Source: Sipunculus nudus (lineage: Eukaryota; Annelida; Sipuncula; Golfingiida; Sipunculidae). Taken from it: a stretch of DNA of 64,000 nt. The position numbers and the translations under genes were made by a program. Below, piece by piece: positions 12,054-25,004 of this stretch. The notes under the pieces were generated by a model, which worked only from the letters and a program-made list of their open reading frames with translations, was not told the DNA's origin and ran no database searches. Numbering within the stretch: the first letter of the stretch is position 1; every line of letters starts with the position of its first letter. The stretch is taken from assembly GCA_026874595.1 (NCBI GenBank), contig CM049317.1:51787618-51851617 (forward strand), in the 5' to 3' direction.

Positions 12054-12328
12054 TTCTGTATCGAAGAAAACAACATGGACCTGATTTGTTCATTTTGGAC
12101 CTAAATTCGTTTATAAACACAGAAGATGACAAATCAGTCTTTGACGAGAAAACGTTTTTAACACAGAAGCCAAAATGTACACACATAAACAAATATATCA
12201 CACATATGACACGAAATCAAGGTTATGGTCACAAAAAGTCTCGACAGGTGGCGCCAGCTTACGGTGCACATTCCTTATCTGACAATGGACAGTTAACAAA
12301 TGTAATTGAAAATTATACTGCGAGATAA
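12054..12328 (+). CDS. Possible 3'-terminal exon, unknown protein (copy A)
   Basis: An open frame of about 91 codons ends in TAA at 12326-12328, with AATAAA only 50 bp later (12378-12383). An acceptor-like ACACAG ends at 12053, though its pyrimidine tract is weak. The peptide is hydrophilic, starts LYRRKQHGPDLF and ends NVIENYTAR; I recognise no family. Copy B (45278-45552) keeps the whole frame with 7 base changes and no indel. About six of the seven alter an amino acid, so constraint on the protein is not evident. It could be the tail of a membrane protein, an exon of a gene whose first exon is near 11512, or a chance open stretch with a real 3' UTR. Confidence 0.33.
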
Positions 12329-12589
12329 TATACTAGTATTCCAAGACAGGGCGTTACATTGCCAGACAGAACAGTAAAATAAATCAACACAGTTTTGTAA
12401 ATTTTAATATTACATGTTTTATATATAACGGCAGTCATTGTGCTCATTACAGATTTATAACATTGCAATCACCAATCCCTTGTTTTATTTTTTTTTAACT
12501 CGCATTTCATACTCAATAAGATATTTTTAGACTTTACAGGCCTTGGGTTCTCACTGTAGGTCGCTGTCTCGTTTATGCTTTTAGCGAAC

Positions 12590-13740
12590 CTGAGAGCTTA
12601 ACAGATGGTGTGGCGTCGTCCGTTGTGTGAACGTTAAGCCATACTATCACGAAGACGGCAGGAGCTAGCATCACCAAATTTTATGCCAAAATTAGTCGTC
12701 TAAAAAACTCTGTTGGATTTTGCTTATTTTTTGGCTACCTGCATTTTCTTAGATTTTAGAGGGGTAAAAAGCTGAAAAAAATTAAAAATCATCTTCTCTA
12801 AATTACAATCTCAGAAACGGCTGGAGCTATAATCACCGAATTTTCATGCAAATGTTGTACACATGAGTCATATTTGAAACAGAGGTATTGGTGGCGCCAC
12901 CTGCATCGACCTTTTCTGTACAGGGGTCATTAATCATCAGTACATTAATCCATAATTTCTCAGGAATAGCAGAGCTAGCATCCCCAAATTAAATGAAAAA
13001 ATCTGTCACATATCAAATGTTGTGGGATTGAGCTTTTTCTGGCAACACCTGCATTAACTTACATTTTATGGAAAAAAAATAAAAGAACATTAATATCTTC
13101 TTCTCTGAAATCATTCAGCCAAATGGTTCAATATGTCACAGAAATGATCCCAGAGACCAGTTCTCCTAAGTTTGTTCATATTGTTTTCTGTTTGATGAAT
13201 TTCGGCCAAGTTACAGGAATTTGAAATTAGTCATTTGGCAAGTAAGCATACCAACATAACAATCACAGAAACAATAGGAGCTAGGATCATTTAATTTTGT
13301 ACAAATATTGATTACGTGACTCATATTTGAAATTGCAGTTATTGTGGCGCCACCTGTTTTTTACGGCCATAAAGCTTGTAATTTTAGCTACTTTTAGCTG
13401 AAAAATGTTTTTTGATGAAACTCTCAAGCTGAATGGTTTAATTTTTCACAAGAATATTCTAGAATATGGTTTCTTCTTTTTTATAAGAATAGGATGGGTT
13501 CATTGATTTTTGGTAAAGTCATAGCAAGGTCAGGGTGGTTTTGAGCCCATTAGTAAGCTTATTTCAAACTGAGGGCTGCTATGGTCTCCTTCCGCAGAAC
13601 TGTTGTTTAATTTATGTAACATTGCACAAAAATGATTCTTAGATGGCCTTCGTTCAAGTTTACTTAAATGATTTTTGGCATAATTACAAGACCTTTAAAA
13701 ATGAAATGACTGCATCTTTTTTTATTCTGAAAAAAAAAAT
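12590..13740 (+). repeat. Dispersed repeat family X, copy A
   Basis: About 1.15 kb made of degenerate internal units with the recurring phrases GGAGCTAGCATCACCAAATT, CATATTTGAAA and GTGGCGCCACCTG. Copies lie at 45880-47110 (+), 15290-16130 (inverted) and 19735-19999 (partial, +). No protein coding is seen. The internal repetition resembles the minisatellite cores of HINE/pearl-like elements, which is an inference. Confidence 0.7.
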
Positions 13741-13819
13741 AAATCTTATGAATACATCAGCTTTAAAAGCATTTTAGCAAAAGACTTCAAGTATGTGTAA
13801 AGATTGGCAGAGATTGTGT

Positions 13820-14140
13820 ATGTATCTATAAATAGCTTGGCAGACTGCCAACTATTTCAGATTTTGCAACAGGCCAAAGGTCAGCCAACTGTATCAAATT
13901 AGGCAACAGGTTAATAGTTCACTCACTTCAGTAGCTGCATTCTATTTATAGCTTTGGCGGACTGCCCACTAATCACATTTGGTACTAAAGATTAGCCTGG
14001 ATCTATTTATAGCTTTGACAGACTTCCAACTGCGTCAGATTATGCAACAGGTCAAGAGTTCACTCAGATCAGCAAGGTACAAGTCAAAAGTTCACTCAGT
14101 CTAGCCAGGTGCAGGTCAGGAGTTCACTCAGTGCAGTAGC
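13820..14140 (+). repeat. Imperfect minisatellite, copy A
   Basis: Repeated phrases CTATTTATAGCTTTGGCAGA, GACTGCCAACT and AACAGGTCAAGAGTTCACTC alternate at about 100-bp steps. The counterpart in copy B is 47215-47530. Confidence 0.6.
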
Positions 14141-15004
14141 TTGAGCCAGCAATTTGTCACTCGGGGTAACTACCTTTCTCAGCTAAGCCTGGTGAGCCCA
14201 GTGCATCAAACTCAAGGGAAGTTTGATGTACATGCAATGGGGTAAGATGGGAAAATAAAATGCGCATATATAGGAGAAATATGGATAGACACACAAACAC
14301 TCGCCCACACAGACACAGGAAAACCCCCCAGGAGGTGTGAGTGAGGCCTTTTGTTTTGACTTTACCGAACTGATTTCAAAAGACCGAAGCGTAGTGAATT
14401 AGGATCGGTGAAGCGTGACGCGACCCCCCCCCCCCCTCCTGCGGTCGGGTCCACGTGTTTGGCTTAAAACAATTGACTACCTTATTTGCCACTTAACTGC
14501 TACGGTTAAACAAGGATATCATTGGTCGTTCCATTTCTCCGCTTTTAGTTGCTTTAATAATTTACCCCAAATTTTTGGTTATTGGATGCGGGTGACTTGT
14601 CAGCTTTCCCCGACAATACCTTGAGTCTGTTACTTTTGCGGCAGCCATCCTCGATTGTGTTCGGTCTGGTGATCGGTGACAGAGTATTTCATCCAGCAAT
14701 GGATGAGTGACCGGGGTGATGACTGACCGGCGTTATCAGAGAAAACTGGAAACAATTAAGTAATCTCCTTGCCAATGTTTCGGGATTGGGCTGCAGTGCG
14801 TGATCGTCTTGCCCTTTACTGCAAGTTAAAGTTTGAGTTCATGTTACTGTGGTTGGCTGACGGTTGTGTACCAGTAATAGTTGGCATGATGTGGTTACGG
14901 CCAGCTTCTGCCGAACTATCATCGATAGTTTGTATCAGGAATTAGCTGATCCCGGCTTTGTGGTCGCCAGTGGCGTCAAATTTTCTTCAAGGAAGTGCGC
15001 GATG

Positions 15005-15058
<54 letters not shown>

Positions 15059-15060
15059 TT
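14130..15060. other. Segment private to copy A
   Basis: About 0.9 kb absent from copy B, where the flanks join near 47535-47560. It includes a C run at 14425-14437, GC-richer sequence at 14640-14950 and a (CA)n-(TA)n microsatellite at 15008-15058. No gene is recognised. It could be an insertion in A or a deletion in B. Confidence 0.5.
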
Positions 15061-15289
15061 GCACGAGGGAACCTGGGAATATGGACCGAATAAGTAAATG
15101 CGAATGCAGTTTCGAGAGCATCCCAACAATACTAAGGACCCCCACCTCGCGGAGTCTTGTATTCGTTAGAATTTAGTTTTCTGGTTTACTTTATCTTTTT
15201 AAGCGTCTGTTTGACATATTTCAAATGTATATATTCACCACATTTCAAATATATTAAAATTAAGTATAAAGTTTAAGAAAATAAGGTAT

Positions 15290-16130
15290 ATAAGATTTAT
15301 TTTTTTTCAGAATAAAAAAAGATGCAGTCATTTCATTTTTAAAGGTCTTGTAATTATGCCAAAAATCATTTAAGTAAACTTGAACGAAGGCCATCTAAGA
15401 ATAATTTTTGTGCAATGTTACAAAAATTAAACAACAGTTCTGCGGAAGGAGACTATAGCAGCCCTCAGTTTGAAATAAGCTTACTAATGGGCTCAAAACC
15501 AACTTAAATTTTCTATGACTTTACCATATTCTAGAATATTCTTGTGAAAAATTAAACCATTCAGCTTGAGAGTTTAATCAAAAAACATTTTTTAACCTGA
15601 AAGTAGCTAAAATTACAAGCTTTATGGCCGTAAAAAACAATAACTGCAATTTCAAATATGAGTCACGTAATCAACATTTGTACAAAATTTAGTGATCCTA
15701 GCTCCTATTGTTTCTATGATTGTTATGTTGGTATGCTTACATGCCAAATGACTAATTTCAAATTCCTGTAACTTGGCCGAAATTCATCAAACAGAAAACA
15801 ATTTGAACAAACTTAAGAGAACTGGTCTCTGGGATCATTTCTGTGACATATTGAACCATTTGGCTAAATGATTTCAGAGAAGAAGATATTAATGTTCTTT
15901 TATTTTTTTTTTTTTTTTCATAAAATGTAAGTTAATGTAGGTGTTGCCAGAAAAAGCTCAATCCCACAACATTTGATATGTGACAGATTTTTGCATTTAA
16001 TTTGGGGATGCTAGCTCCTGTTATTCCTGAGAAATTATGGATTTATGTACTGATGATTAATGACCCCTGTACAGAAAAGGTCGATGCAGGTGGCGCCACC
16101 AATACCTCAGTTTCAAATATGACTTGACAA
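15290..16130 (-). repeat. Repeat family X, inverted copy
   Basis: Reverse complement of about 12885-13735, beginning with the TTTTTATTCTG end and running back to GTGGCGCCACC at 16090. Its inner part forms the outer portion of the left arm of the foldback-like structure. Confidence 0.75.
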
Positions 16131-16801
16131 CGTATATCATAGTTTACAAAAATTAAAGTGGTCATATTATTCTCCATCGAATGTGAAGAATAACATGAAA
16201 CAATTTTGCCACCCATAATCTAAAGATAAATAACAAAATCCTTCAATGTGATGCGCGTTATTCACATAACCTATCAACTCTTAATTGACAGAGCAGGGTA
16301 GGTACCTGATAAACCTGTTTGACCTGTTCTCTTCCCAGACAGTGGACATTAGCAATACCTTATAGCACAGCTTTGTATACATCCCAACCAGCAGGGGTCT
16401 AATAGTTCCGACTTAAAACTGTTAATTTGCAAACTGTCCAATCATTATGCAAACTTAAAATATAATTTGTTCGGTTTTACACATTGAGGATCATCCGATG
16501 TGTCTGCATGGATTAAACACCATCTTGCGGTACAAACATTGTATTGTAATCCATCAACATCAGAGTATCACATATCATCTTGCTACACATACGAGTGTAT
16601 TGAGGACCGGGCATGCGTGCAGGGACTGTAGCCGTTTCGGTGGGAAGTGGCAGCTATACAATGGTGTTGACCGGGTGAAGGGAATGGTAATTAATTTCTT
16701 TGGTTTTGTTGGTGCTAGAGCACACCTCATGTGTACATGGGGTAAGATGTGAAGACAAGTTAAACACTGGACAGTATGAGTCTATTTTAATTATTAAACT
16801 T

Positions 16802-17659
16802 ATGCAAACTTTCGTATTCTATATTCATTGTCTGTGACAATGGGTTTTATATATGGACATTATATATAATACGTAAGTTTCCATGATTTGTATTTCAATG
16901 ATGTGATTACTTCATGATTATTTGTTCTGAATCTTTGAATAAACTTGACACCATTACAAAATTATGGGGATGGGGAATACATTGAGATGTTAATGGTGAT
17001 ATATGATAAATACTGCCAGATTAAAAGGAACTTTTGGGTTTTTTCCTGGTAATATTAACTGTCCGGCCAGGTTTTTTTCATCCAAAGGTTCCAGTGCATT
17101 TTCCACCTACTTCCTGGTAATGTGGATACACAAGATATAACACCAACAATGAATGGTCCCCTGTTTCAGTCCTTGCGCAGTAATATAAAGAAAGCAATGT
17201 TTGTTGTATAATTCTGGTGTTCCATACATATTTCCCTTGAGGCTTTGGCTGTTAGATGACGTTTTCGAAACCAAATTACAAATTTTTATTTTAGATTATT
17301 AAAGATTATTAAGATTATCAAAAAGATTTCTCCAACTGAAAGTCAGGGAATGGTCAGGGAATTCTGTCAGAGTTTATTGCTTGCAACCCTGTATTAACAC
17401 ATACCCATGCATACCTTTAGTAAAGCGTACATGCACTGACTGGCAGTATATTGTTTTGGCATTTAAGAAATAAACATTCAAAATTCGGACATAAATTTAC
17501 GAACTTTGGTGTTGTAAACTTAAATTCTTGTGTTGTTTCATATTTCCTCTGCTACATATGCAAGCATGTTCTGTGCGTGTGTGTGTGTGTTAAGAAAGGG
17601 TTTTGGACTTGGTTTATGCCCTTAGAAAATATGACCTCGGTCGTCTATTAGATCGTTAG
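16802..17659. other. Unique centre of the foldback structure
   Basis: AT-rich with no recognisable exon. It contains a short (TG)n at about 17576-17591. Confidence 0.4.
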
Positions 17660-19050
17660 GCCCCACTACTGAAATTTGGTTTTGTCCACTATTGAAATAT
17701 GTTGGTTAATTGTAAGTAAGAATCCTCGTTCTTATCCCATCTGTGCAGTTGTCGTAAGTCTATTCTGGATAAAATCGTGTACATGTGTGGGTCTGGTTGT
17801 GTTTCGACACGCCCATTTCCTTATGTAATTTGTATGCAAGCGGACGGAAAACCTGGTGTGAAAGAGGGATCGTTTAAATGTAGTCTAGGGAATATCATAC
17901 TGCTGACGCCATGTAAAAATATGACCTCGACGGTAATGTGAGAGACAAGCCCTACCATTGGCCCATTTCCTTATGTAAATTGTATGCCAACTGGTACAAA
18001 ATTAATCATGTCTGGTTTGAACCCGCCTAAAATATTGTAATGTGTTGGTCAAATGTAAGTATGAATCCTTGTTTTTATCCCATCTGTGCAGTTGTCGTGA
18101 GTCTATTCTGGATAAAATCGTGTACATGTGTGGGTCTGGACGTGTTTCGACACGCCCATTTCCTTATGTAATTTGTATGCAAGCGGACGGAAAACCTGGT
18201 GTGAGAGAGGGATCGTTTAAATGTAGTCTAGGAAATATCCAACTGCTGACGCCATTTAAAAATATGACCTCGACGGTAATGTGACAGACAAGCCCTACCA
18301 TTGGCCCATTTCCTTATGTAAATTGTATGCCAACTGGTACAAAATTAATCATGTCTGGTTTGAACCCGCCTGAAATATTGAAATGTGTTGGTCAAATGTA
18401 AGTATGAATCCTTGTTTTTATCCCATCTGTGCAGTTGTCGTGAGTCTATTCTGGATAAAATCGTGTACATGTGTGGGTCTGGACGTGTTTCGACACGCCC
18501 ATTTCCTTATGTAATTTGTATGCAAGCGGACGGAAAACCTGGTGTGAGAGAGGGATCGTTTAAATGTAGTCTAGGAAATATCCAACTGCTGACGCCATTT
18601 AAAAATATGACCTCGACGGTAATGTGACAGACAAGCCCTACCATTGGCCCATTTCCTTATGTAAATTGTATGCCAACTGGTACAAAATTAATCATGTCTG
18701 GTTTGAACCCGCCTGAAATATTGTAATGTGTTGGTCAAATGTAAGTATGAATCCTTGTTTTTATCCCATCTGTGCAGTTGTCGTAAGTCTATTCTGGATA
18801 AAATCGTGTACATGTGTGGGTCTGGACGTGTTTTGGCACGCCCATTTCCTTATGTAATTTGTATGCAAGCGGACGTAAAACCTGGTGTGAATAAGGAATT
18901 AATCCAGTGTCGTCTATAAAATATCCAGCTGCCGACGCCATTTAAAAATATGACCTCGACGGTAATGTGACAGTCAAGCCCTACCACTGCCCATTTCCTT
19001 ATGTAAATTGTATGCCAACGGGTACAAAATGGTACATTTCAGTTTTGCAC
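17660..19050 (+). repeat. 343-bp tandem array, four units
   Basis: The phrase TGTTGGT recurs at 17700, 18043, 18386 and 18729, exactly 343 bp apart. Units two and three are almost identical; units one and four have diverged. Each unit contains two versions of CCCATTTCCTTATGTAA, so it is itself built from an older half-unit. Each also has an acceptor-like TCTGTGCAG and, 184 bp later, a donor-like GGTAATGTG, with an open frame between them in the first three units. Neither 343 nor 184 is divisible by three, so serial splicing would shift frame. I treat this as satellite DNA with exon-like content rather than a gene. Confidence 0.8.
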
Positions 19051-19999
19051 TTGCCTGAAAATCAAAGTTTAATAATTAAAATAAACTCATACTGTCCAGT
19101 GTTTAACTTGTCTTCACATCTTACCCCATGTACACATGAGGTGTGCTCTAAACCAACGAGACCAAAGAAATTAATTACCATTCCCTTCACCCGGTCAACA
19201 CCATTGTATAACTGCCACTTCCCACCGAAACGGCTACAGTCCCTGCACGCATGCCCGGTCCTCAATACACTCGTATGTGTAGCAAGATGATATGTGATAC
19301 TCTGTTGTTGATGGATTACAATACAGTGTTTGTACCGCAAGATGGTGTTTAATACATGCAGACACATCGGATGATCCTCAATGTGTAAAACCGAACAAAT
19401 TATATTTTAAGTTTGCATAATGATTGGACAGTTTGCAAATTAACAGTTTTAAGTCGGAACTATTAGACCCCTGCTGCTTGGGATGTATACAAAACTGTGC
19501 TAAAAGGTATTGCTAATGTCCACTCTCTGCGAAGAGAACAGGTCAAACAGGTTTATCAGGTACCTACCCTGCTCTGTCAAATAAGAGTTGATAGGTTATG
19601 TGAATAAGGATGTTGTTATTTATCTTTAGATTATGGGTGGCAAAATTGTTTCATGTTATTCTTCACATTCGATGGAGAATAATATGACCACTTTAATTTT
19701 TGTAAAAAAAATGATATACGTTGTCAAGTCATATTTGAAACTGAGGTATTGGTGGCGCCACCTGCATCGACCTTTTCTGTACAGGGGTCATTAATCATCA
19801 GTACATAAATCCATAATTTCTCAGGAATAGAAGGAGCTAGCATCCCCAAATTAAATGCAAAAATCTGTCACATATCAAATGTTGTGGGATTGAGCTTTTT
19901 CTGGCAACACCTGCACTAACTTACATTTTATGGGGAAAAAAATAAAAGAACATTAATATCTTCTTCTCTGAAATCATTTAGCCAAATGGTTCAATATGT

Positions 20000-21289
20000 T
20001 CAATATGATAAAGATAGAGGTGTAACAGCTCAAAAGCCCCTTCTGAATTCGCTACTGTTAAGACATATGTACATGTCAATAATGGTCATCGTTTTTCGTA
20101 AGTAGCTTTGTGACATAAGTGGGAATCCATAACTTTATTCCCGACATGACATTATAGACATGACATACAGCATTATTATGTACAGCTAGTTTCTACCACC
20201 GAGGTGGCGCCGACCGTATTGATGACACGGCTGACCTCGGCCGGTCATGCTCAGCCAGGCGTGTGCTTGAGTCTGTTAGAAGCTGACAGGTGGTCGCTGT
20301 GTGATGGAATGTTCACAAGTCAGGACCGGTCAAAAATGTTATATTCCCTAAGGCTTTTCATGAAATAAGCAAGAAAACATGTTTCCTCTATGTCGATAAT
20401 TCCGCTAGCAATGTGCAGTATACCTTCTACATAACGTTGTTTACTCCACCTCCTTTCATAATAGCACATTCAATCAAGAATGTAAATTTTGGATAGAAGT
20501 GTACGTAGATGGCGTTACATAAAGGTTTAGCGAGGATATTCACAGCATAGAGACCTATCCTCTTCATATTGTCAATATTATATTATCATTTGTTATTATT
20601 GTCATTTAATATTGGTAATTATATGCATATGACATGTCATTTTAAGTTTCAATGGACTGCTTAAATCGATTGCACTTTTGAATAATCGACTAAAAACGAT
20701 AACGTATGCACATGCAAAGAATCCAATCCTGTCAGAGTTGAACAAACTCAAAGTAACGGACACCTTCAACATGGCAAGGGAGCATGTCGCGAAGGTCACA
20801 TAAAGGAGCCCCACCCCTTCGGTGTCCCAAATATGGACGGGGTAACATGTCTCGTGCATTCACGCATGATGACATACCTGTCCTCGTGTTCACACAAACA
20901 GTTTAAAAGAAGACACACACACATTCAAATGTATTGTTGATGTATAGCGTTTACCGGGAAAAATCAGATTAGCTTCATACCAAAATTGTCATGATGTGTG
21001 CATCTTTTCATTAACTGGTGAAGCCTCTTGAGTCATTTCATTCCCACTATGTACATTTATTTAGATGTTTCCTTCACGATGTATACCGTCGTATGATATG
21101 TTATGCTATCATATACAATAAACAGTTATTCGATAATGCATACATTTATTATTTATCGTACAGCATAAAACCTGTGTATTGTGCCAGGTTGTACATTGTA
21201 TTGTGCGGGTGCGGTGTCGTTGATTGTTAGGATAATAATGCTGACAAATATAATAGACAAAAGACCTTTCATTTCAATGTATAATACTT
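20000..21289. other. Intergenic
   Basis: No gene supported. A 110-bp block at about 20782-20890 (GAGCCCCACCCCTTCGGTGT, then a second block with CCTCGTGTTCA) recurs at 28255-28355, so it belongs to a dispersed repeat. Confidence 0.4.
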
Positions 21290-21480
21290 AAAATAATAAT
21301 GATGCTAATACTACTACTACTAATTGTCACAGTAATAATAACCATAATAGTAATCATCAAAATCAGGATGATTACGATAGTATAAAAACACACAAAATAA
21401 TGGACATAATCATAATAATGATACTAAAAATAAGGAAACTATTGATAATGATAATGATGAAAATAATTAATGCCACACCT
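21290..21480. repeat. AAT/ATG low-complexity tract
   Basis: Degenerate trinucleotide-rich sequence dominated by AATAAT, CTA and ATG triplets. Confidence 0.6.
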
Positions 21481-21697
21481 TAACGTTACTGCAGGAACAT
21501 CGTTAAAATCATTTTAGACAAGGGTAAGGCAATGTAAGAACAATATGATACTCCTCAATAGATAACTGACCTGTATTGAATCAAGGGTAATTTTCTCCTG
21601 TAGGCTCCGTATCTGCTATACCAACATTGTTGTACTATGCATATGTACTATGATAATTGGCAGAATTCAATGATGTAGTGGAGTTAAATATGAATCA

Positions 21698-22032
21698 GGC
21701 CAAAAAAATAAAAGGTATGGTTCTCAGGCACCGCCCGCATCAATTTTAAACCCCCGCATCAAAAATTTTTATTTTGATTTTCAATAGAAACTTACCAATT
21801 TTGAGCTGCAGCTGCTCGGACATTTTTTTCAAACTGATAAAACCATACAATTTCCTTTGTTATGTAGTGCTTTTACTTGTTTAGCAAAATAAATATGTTA
21901 TTATCAAGCTTTTCCCTTATCATTTAACATTTTTATGGAAACATACCAAAAAATTAAAAATAAAAAAACCGCCCGCCCGCATTGATTTCTGAAAAAAGTG
22001 CCTGAGAACCATACCTTTTTTTTATTTTGGCC
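21698..22032. mobile_element. GGCC-ended MITE, complete
   Basis: 335 bp with long inverted termini. The left end starts GGCC, followed by an A-rich run and AAGGTATGGTTCTCAGGCAC. The right end is its reverse complement apart from the length of the A run, extended by GCGGGCGG/CCGCCCGC. There is no ORF. The target duplication is unclear (ATCA before, TTAA after). Single termini of the same family lie at 9744-9803 and 43398-43455. Confidence 0.82.
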
Positions 22033-22809
22033 TTAATTAAAGCTAATTATTCATTAGCTTTTTATATAAAGTGTAAAGTACCTCGGATACTAAATAATCA
22101 AATTGATTAGGTTTAACGTATGTCGATATAAGATTTATTATATTTTATTGATAAAATGCCTACATTATGCAAATTAGACAGACTATTGAGATTAAAGACT
22201 GTGGTTTTCGCATTAAAACATCAAAAGTTGGCTTAATAATTTACTTATTAAAAACTCATTAATTTCAATTATGTATTAATTGTTTTTAATATTCAAGTTA
22301 ATTTACAGTTTTGTGTCATTTATTTTAAAAAAAATTATATAAAAAAATAACGTGCATGCATATTTCCAATCGGAATATCGGTAACGATTGGAATTGTTTA
22401 ATTGCATGTCATTTAGGAACATATATGTAATGGATAATAGGTCTGTGTACAAAGGTAATTGGTTAATAATCTAGTTGTCCAATGAATATCAGCTTATTAT
22501 GAGCATCAATCAGCTTATTTGCATATTAATGTGCAGATGATATTACAAGTAGTGCATGGTCTTCAACAGTTCCGTATTATTTCACTTATTAACCGTACTC
22601 TGTGTTGTTTTCTATTTATAAGCTAATTTACTTGTATCTTTTACTCATGAACTAAGTTGATTTGATACTGTCTTTGTTGCCTTAACGTGAGAGGGTTTTG
22701 ACCCATTGTGTAAAGTCAATTTGTTCACTCCTGATTCTTAGTACATGTTGTCAAGCTATTTAACACAAGGCTGCCAGCTAATACGTGCTTTGTTTTTAAT
22801 GAGTATTCT

Positions 22810-22864
<55 letters not shown>

Positions 22865-23620
22865 ATCAGGGTTAAGAGGAGCGCCAAGGGTCGGTAACAG
22901 GTAGAGTACGTTCTTGTTAACGGTACTGATGCTTCACAGTTAAGTCTAAGGTCAATAATAAGATCATGTGAATAATCCACAACCACAGAAATTTTAACGG
23001 CCTTCCTTATACACCTCTTTAGGAACCCCTTATTCAATTGCAAGTTATTTTATTCAGTTGCACACCCCCATACAGATTGTATATTAGCTGTGAGTTAGTA
23101 TTTCAGCGTACACTTTTAAGTGTGATTATGTTTACTCTACCGTAAATATGTTGCTCATATACAGATTAGTACCAAGAGTGCAACTCTTATTGTAAGACCT
23201 TCATATACGCGCATTCAGAATCAGTGGTCGTCACGCTTTGCATTCTGAATGATCAGAAATGCATATAGATACCGTTCATATACCTCCATAAAAATCATTA
23301 TTTTCACTCACACGCCTACACGTTACTCTGATTTAAATAAAAACAAAACGTATCGTATATTATATTCACTGTCTTGTTAATCATATCAAACATGTACAAG
23401 CTATATGTTTATATCCCTTGTAGAGTATGAAGGATAAACAACATCCAAACTATGAGTTCATATTAGAAGTCCATTGTATAAGTACAAACAATAACTAAGA
23501 GTGGTAGGTTACTTTGGTGGTTGTTTCGCAGTAAACATGCCACTCTGTGCACTGTGGTCAGGATTTAAGGATTGCAGCAGATTCCAAGGTAATATAAACA
23601 ATGCATAACACAATCGTTTA
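22033..23620. other. Intergenic with a CT microsatellite
   Basis: AT-rich. A (CT)n tract at about 22812-22860 is the only clear feature. ORFs here are repeat shadows. Confidence 0.45.
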
Positions 23621-23623
23621 ATA

Positions 23624-23658
<35 letters not shown>

Positions 23659-23887
23659 TTTACTGTAGTTCAAGGCCTCTGGCCCATAATACAGTCTTTC
23701 ATCAACGGTACATTCAAATACATTGTTCCTGTTATGATTTTACATAACACATTTCAAAGTACCATTTTTTCTTCTTTTCTTTTCATACGTATAAACATCT
23801 ATACCACCCTATTGGTAGAATAACACTTTCAACATATCATATATGCAACATATCATATTGACATTTTATAGTCTGTGCTGTTATATA

Positions 23888-24148
23888 TTACTCTTCGGTC
23901 TCTAAATACTTTTGTCGTATTTTGCTTGCCTTCATAAGATAAATTGCCAATTTCTTTACTACACCCTCTCTTTCAACATTCATCAGTTCAATAAATGTTT
24001 CACTACTAGGGTTTTTCCAATATTGTTCTGGCAAATATTGTTCTCTGATATCTTGATACTGTTTACATTTCATCAGAAAATGCCATTCATCTTCTACTTC
24101 TATTATACCAATTGTTTCACAATATCTACATGTTCTCTCTTGTAACAT
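23888..24148 (-). pseudogene. LINE C-terminal Cys/His region
   Basis: The pattern RTCRYCE...DEWHFLMKCKQY gives a C-x2-C-x(n)-H-x4-C set, the probable zinc-binding motif near the C terminus of several LINE lineages. Stops and shifts between 24149 and 24437 separate it from the RT part. Confidence 0.7.
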
Positions 24149-24437
24149 CTCACCATTATATCTGCCCTCCTCTACTCTTAATTTATAATTAGCTCATCTA
24201 AATTTCGCTAGCAGCATTCTCAGAAACTTTGATTAAATAATACTCAAATAGTATCCTAGTGTTACACTAGTTTTATATTCTCTATACCATTTTAACCTGT
24301 TACTGCTTCCAATTTCAGATGACCACTCTTGATTTGAGCAATCCTTCACTCTTTGACTAAATTCATTTAAAAATTGTTCTTTGTTCCCCACACCCTGTGA
24401 TAACCATACATAGCCAAAGCCATACCTAAATAATGTT

Positions 24438-25004
24438 TTAACTGCTGTAGCCCATGTAACTACCTAATTCACTTAGTGCCTTCATTTTTAAATAACAATT
24501 TTTAGGAATTCTGCTGGCTTCCATTTCCTGTATAAGTAACCAGTATTTAATGCATTTCACATAATATATACAATACAGTGGCAACATTCCTAACTCTCCT
24601 AACACTGCTGCATTTGTACATGTACTATTTACTCCCAAAATACGTTTGCAGAATTTAATTTGTACACGTTCAATGGTTTCAATTTTATTATAACCCCATA
24701 TTTCAGCTCCATATGTTAAGATTGGTACAACAATTTTATTAAACAATTCAACAACAGTTTCAGGTGGCAACCCATTACATTTATACTGTATACTATATAT
24801 TCTATACAATGCTTTCTCTGCTTGTGTTGACAAAGTGCAATGTGCTAAATTCCATGATAATCTGCTAGAAAACATTATTCCAAGATATTTATAGCTTGGA
24901 CTTACTACAATTTCTTTCCCACCATTAAACCATCTTTCATCCTTTCTACATATGCCTTCCCTTCTGAATACTACTACTTTTGTTTTCACCAAATTCACTA
25001 CCAT
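24438..25004 (-). pseudogene. LINE RT thumb and downstream region
   Basis: Continues after the frameshift with VNLVKTKVVVF and YKYLGIMFSSRLSW, which are conserved downstream of the RT palm in APE-type LINEs, followed by a helical region up to the stop. Confidence 0.82.

Larger units (their letters stand above)
4183..15288 (+). repeat. Segmental duplication, copy A
   Basis: Collinear in direct orientation with 37111-47830. Matched blocks include 4183-4430 with 37113-37370, 5000-6550 with 38830-39960, 6775-7260 with 40020-40600, 7460-9960 with 41140-43640, 11415-14120 with 44635-47530, and 15055-15285 with 47556-47830. The shared parts look about 92-95 percent identical by eye. Blocks private to A include the TA tract near 6700-6771, most of 9960-11415, and 14130-15050. 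The copy ends where an inverted 1.1-kb repeat begins at about 15290. Confidence 0.9.
15846..19999. mobile_element. Foldback-like inverted-repeat structure
   Basis: The left arm 15846-16801 (956 bp) is the reverse complement of the right arm 19065-19999 (935 bp). The match is close and covers both an X-derived outer part and a second inner part of about 670 bp. The 2.26-kb centre holds a 343-bp tandem array. No transposase ORF is present. Long inverted arms around tandem repeats are the layout of foldback-type elements. Alternatives are an inverted local duplication or an assembly join. Confidence 0.6.

Noticed and set aside
18042-18919. Three tandem 63-80-codon ORFs as a gene family
   Set aside because: They are identical reads of the 343-bp satellite unit. 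The period is not a multiple of three, and no promoter or poly(A) site was seen.
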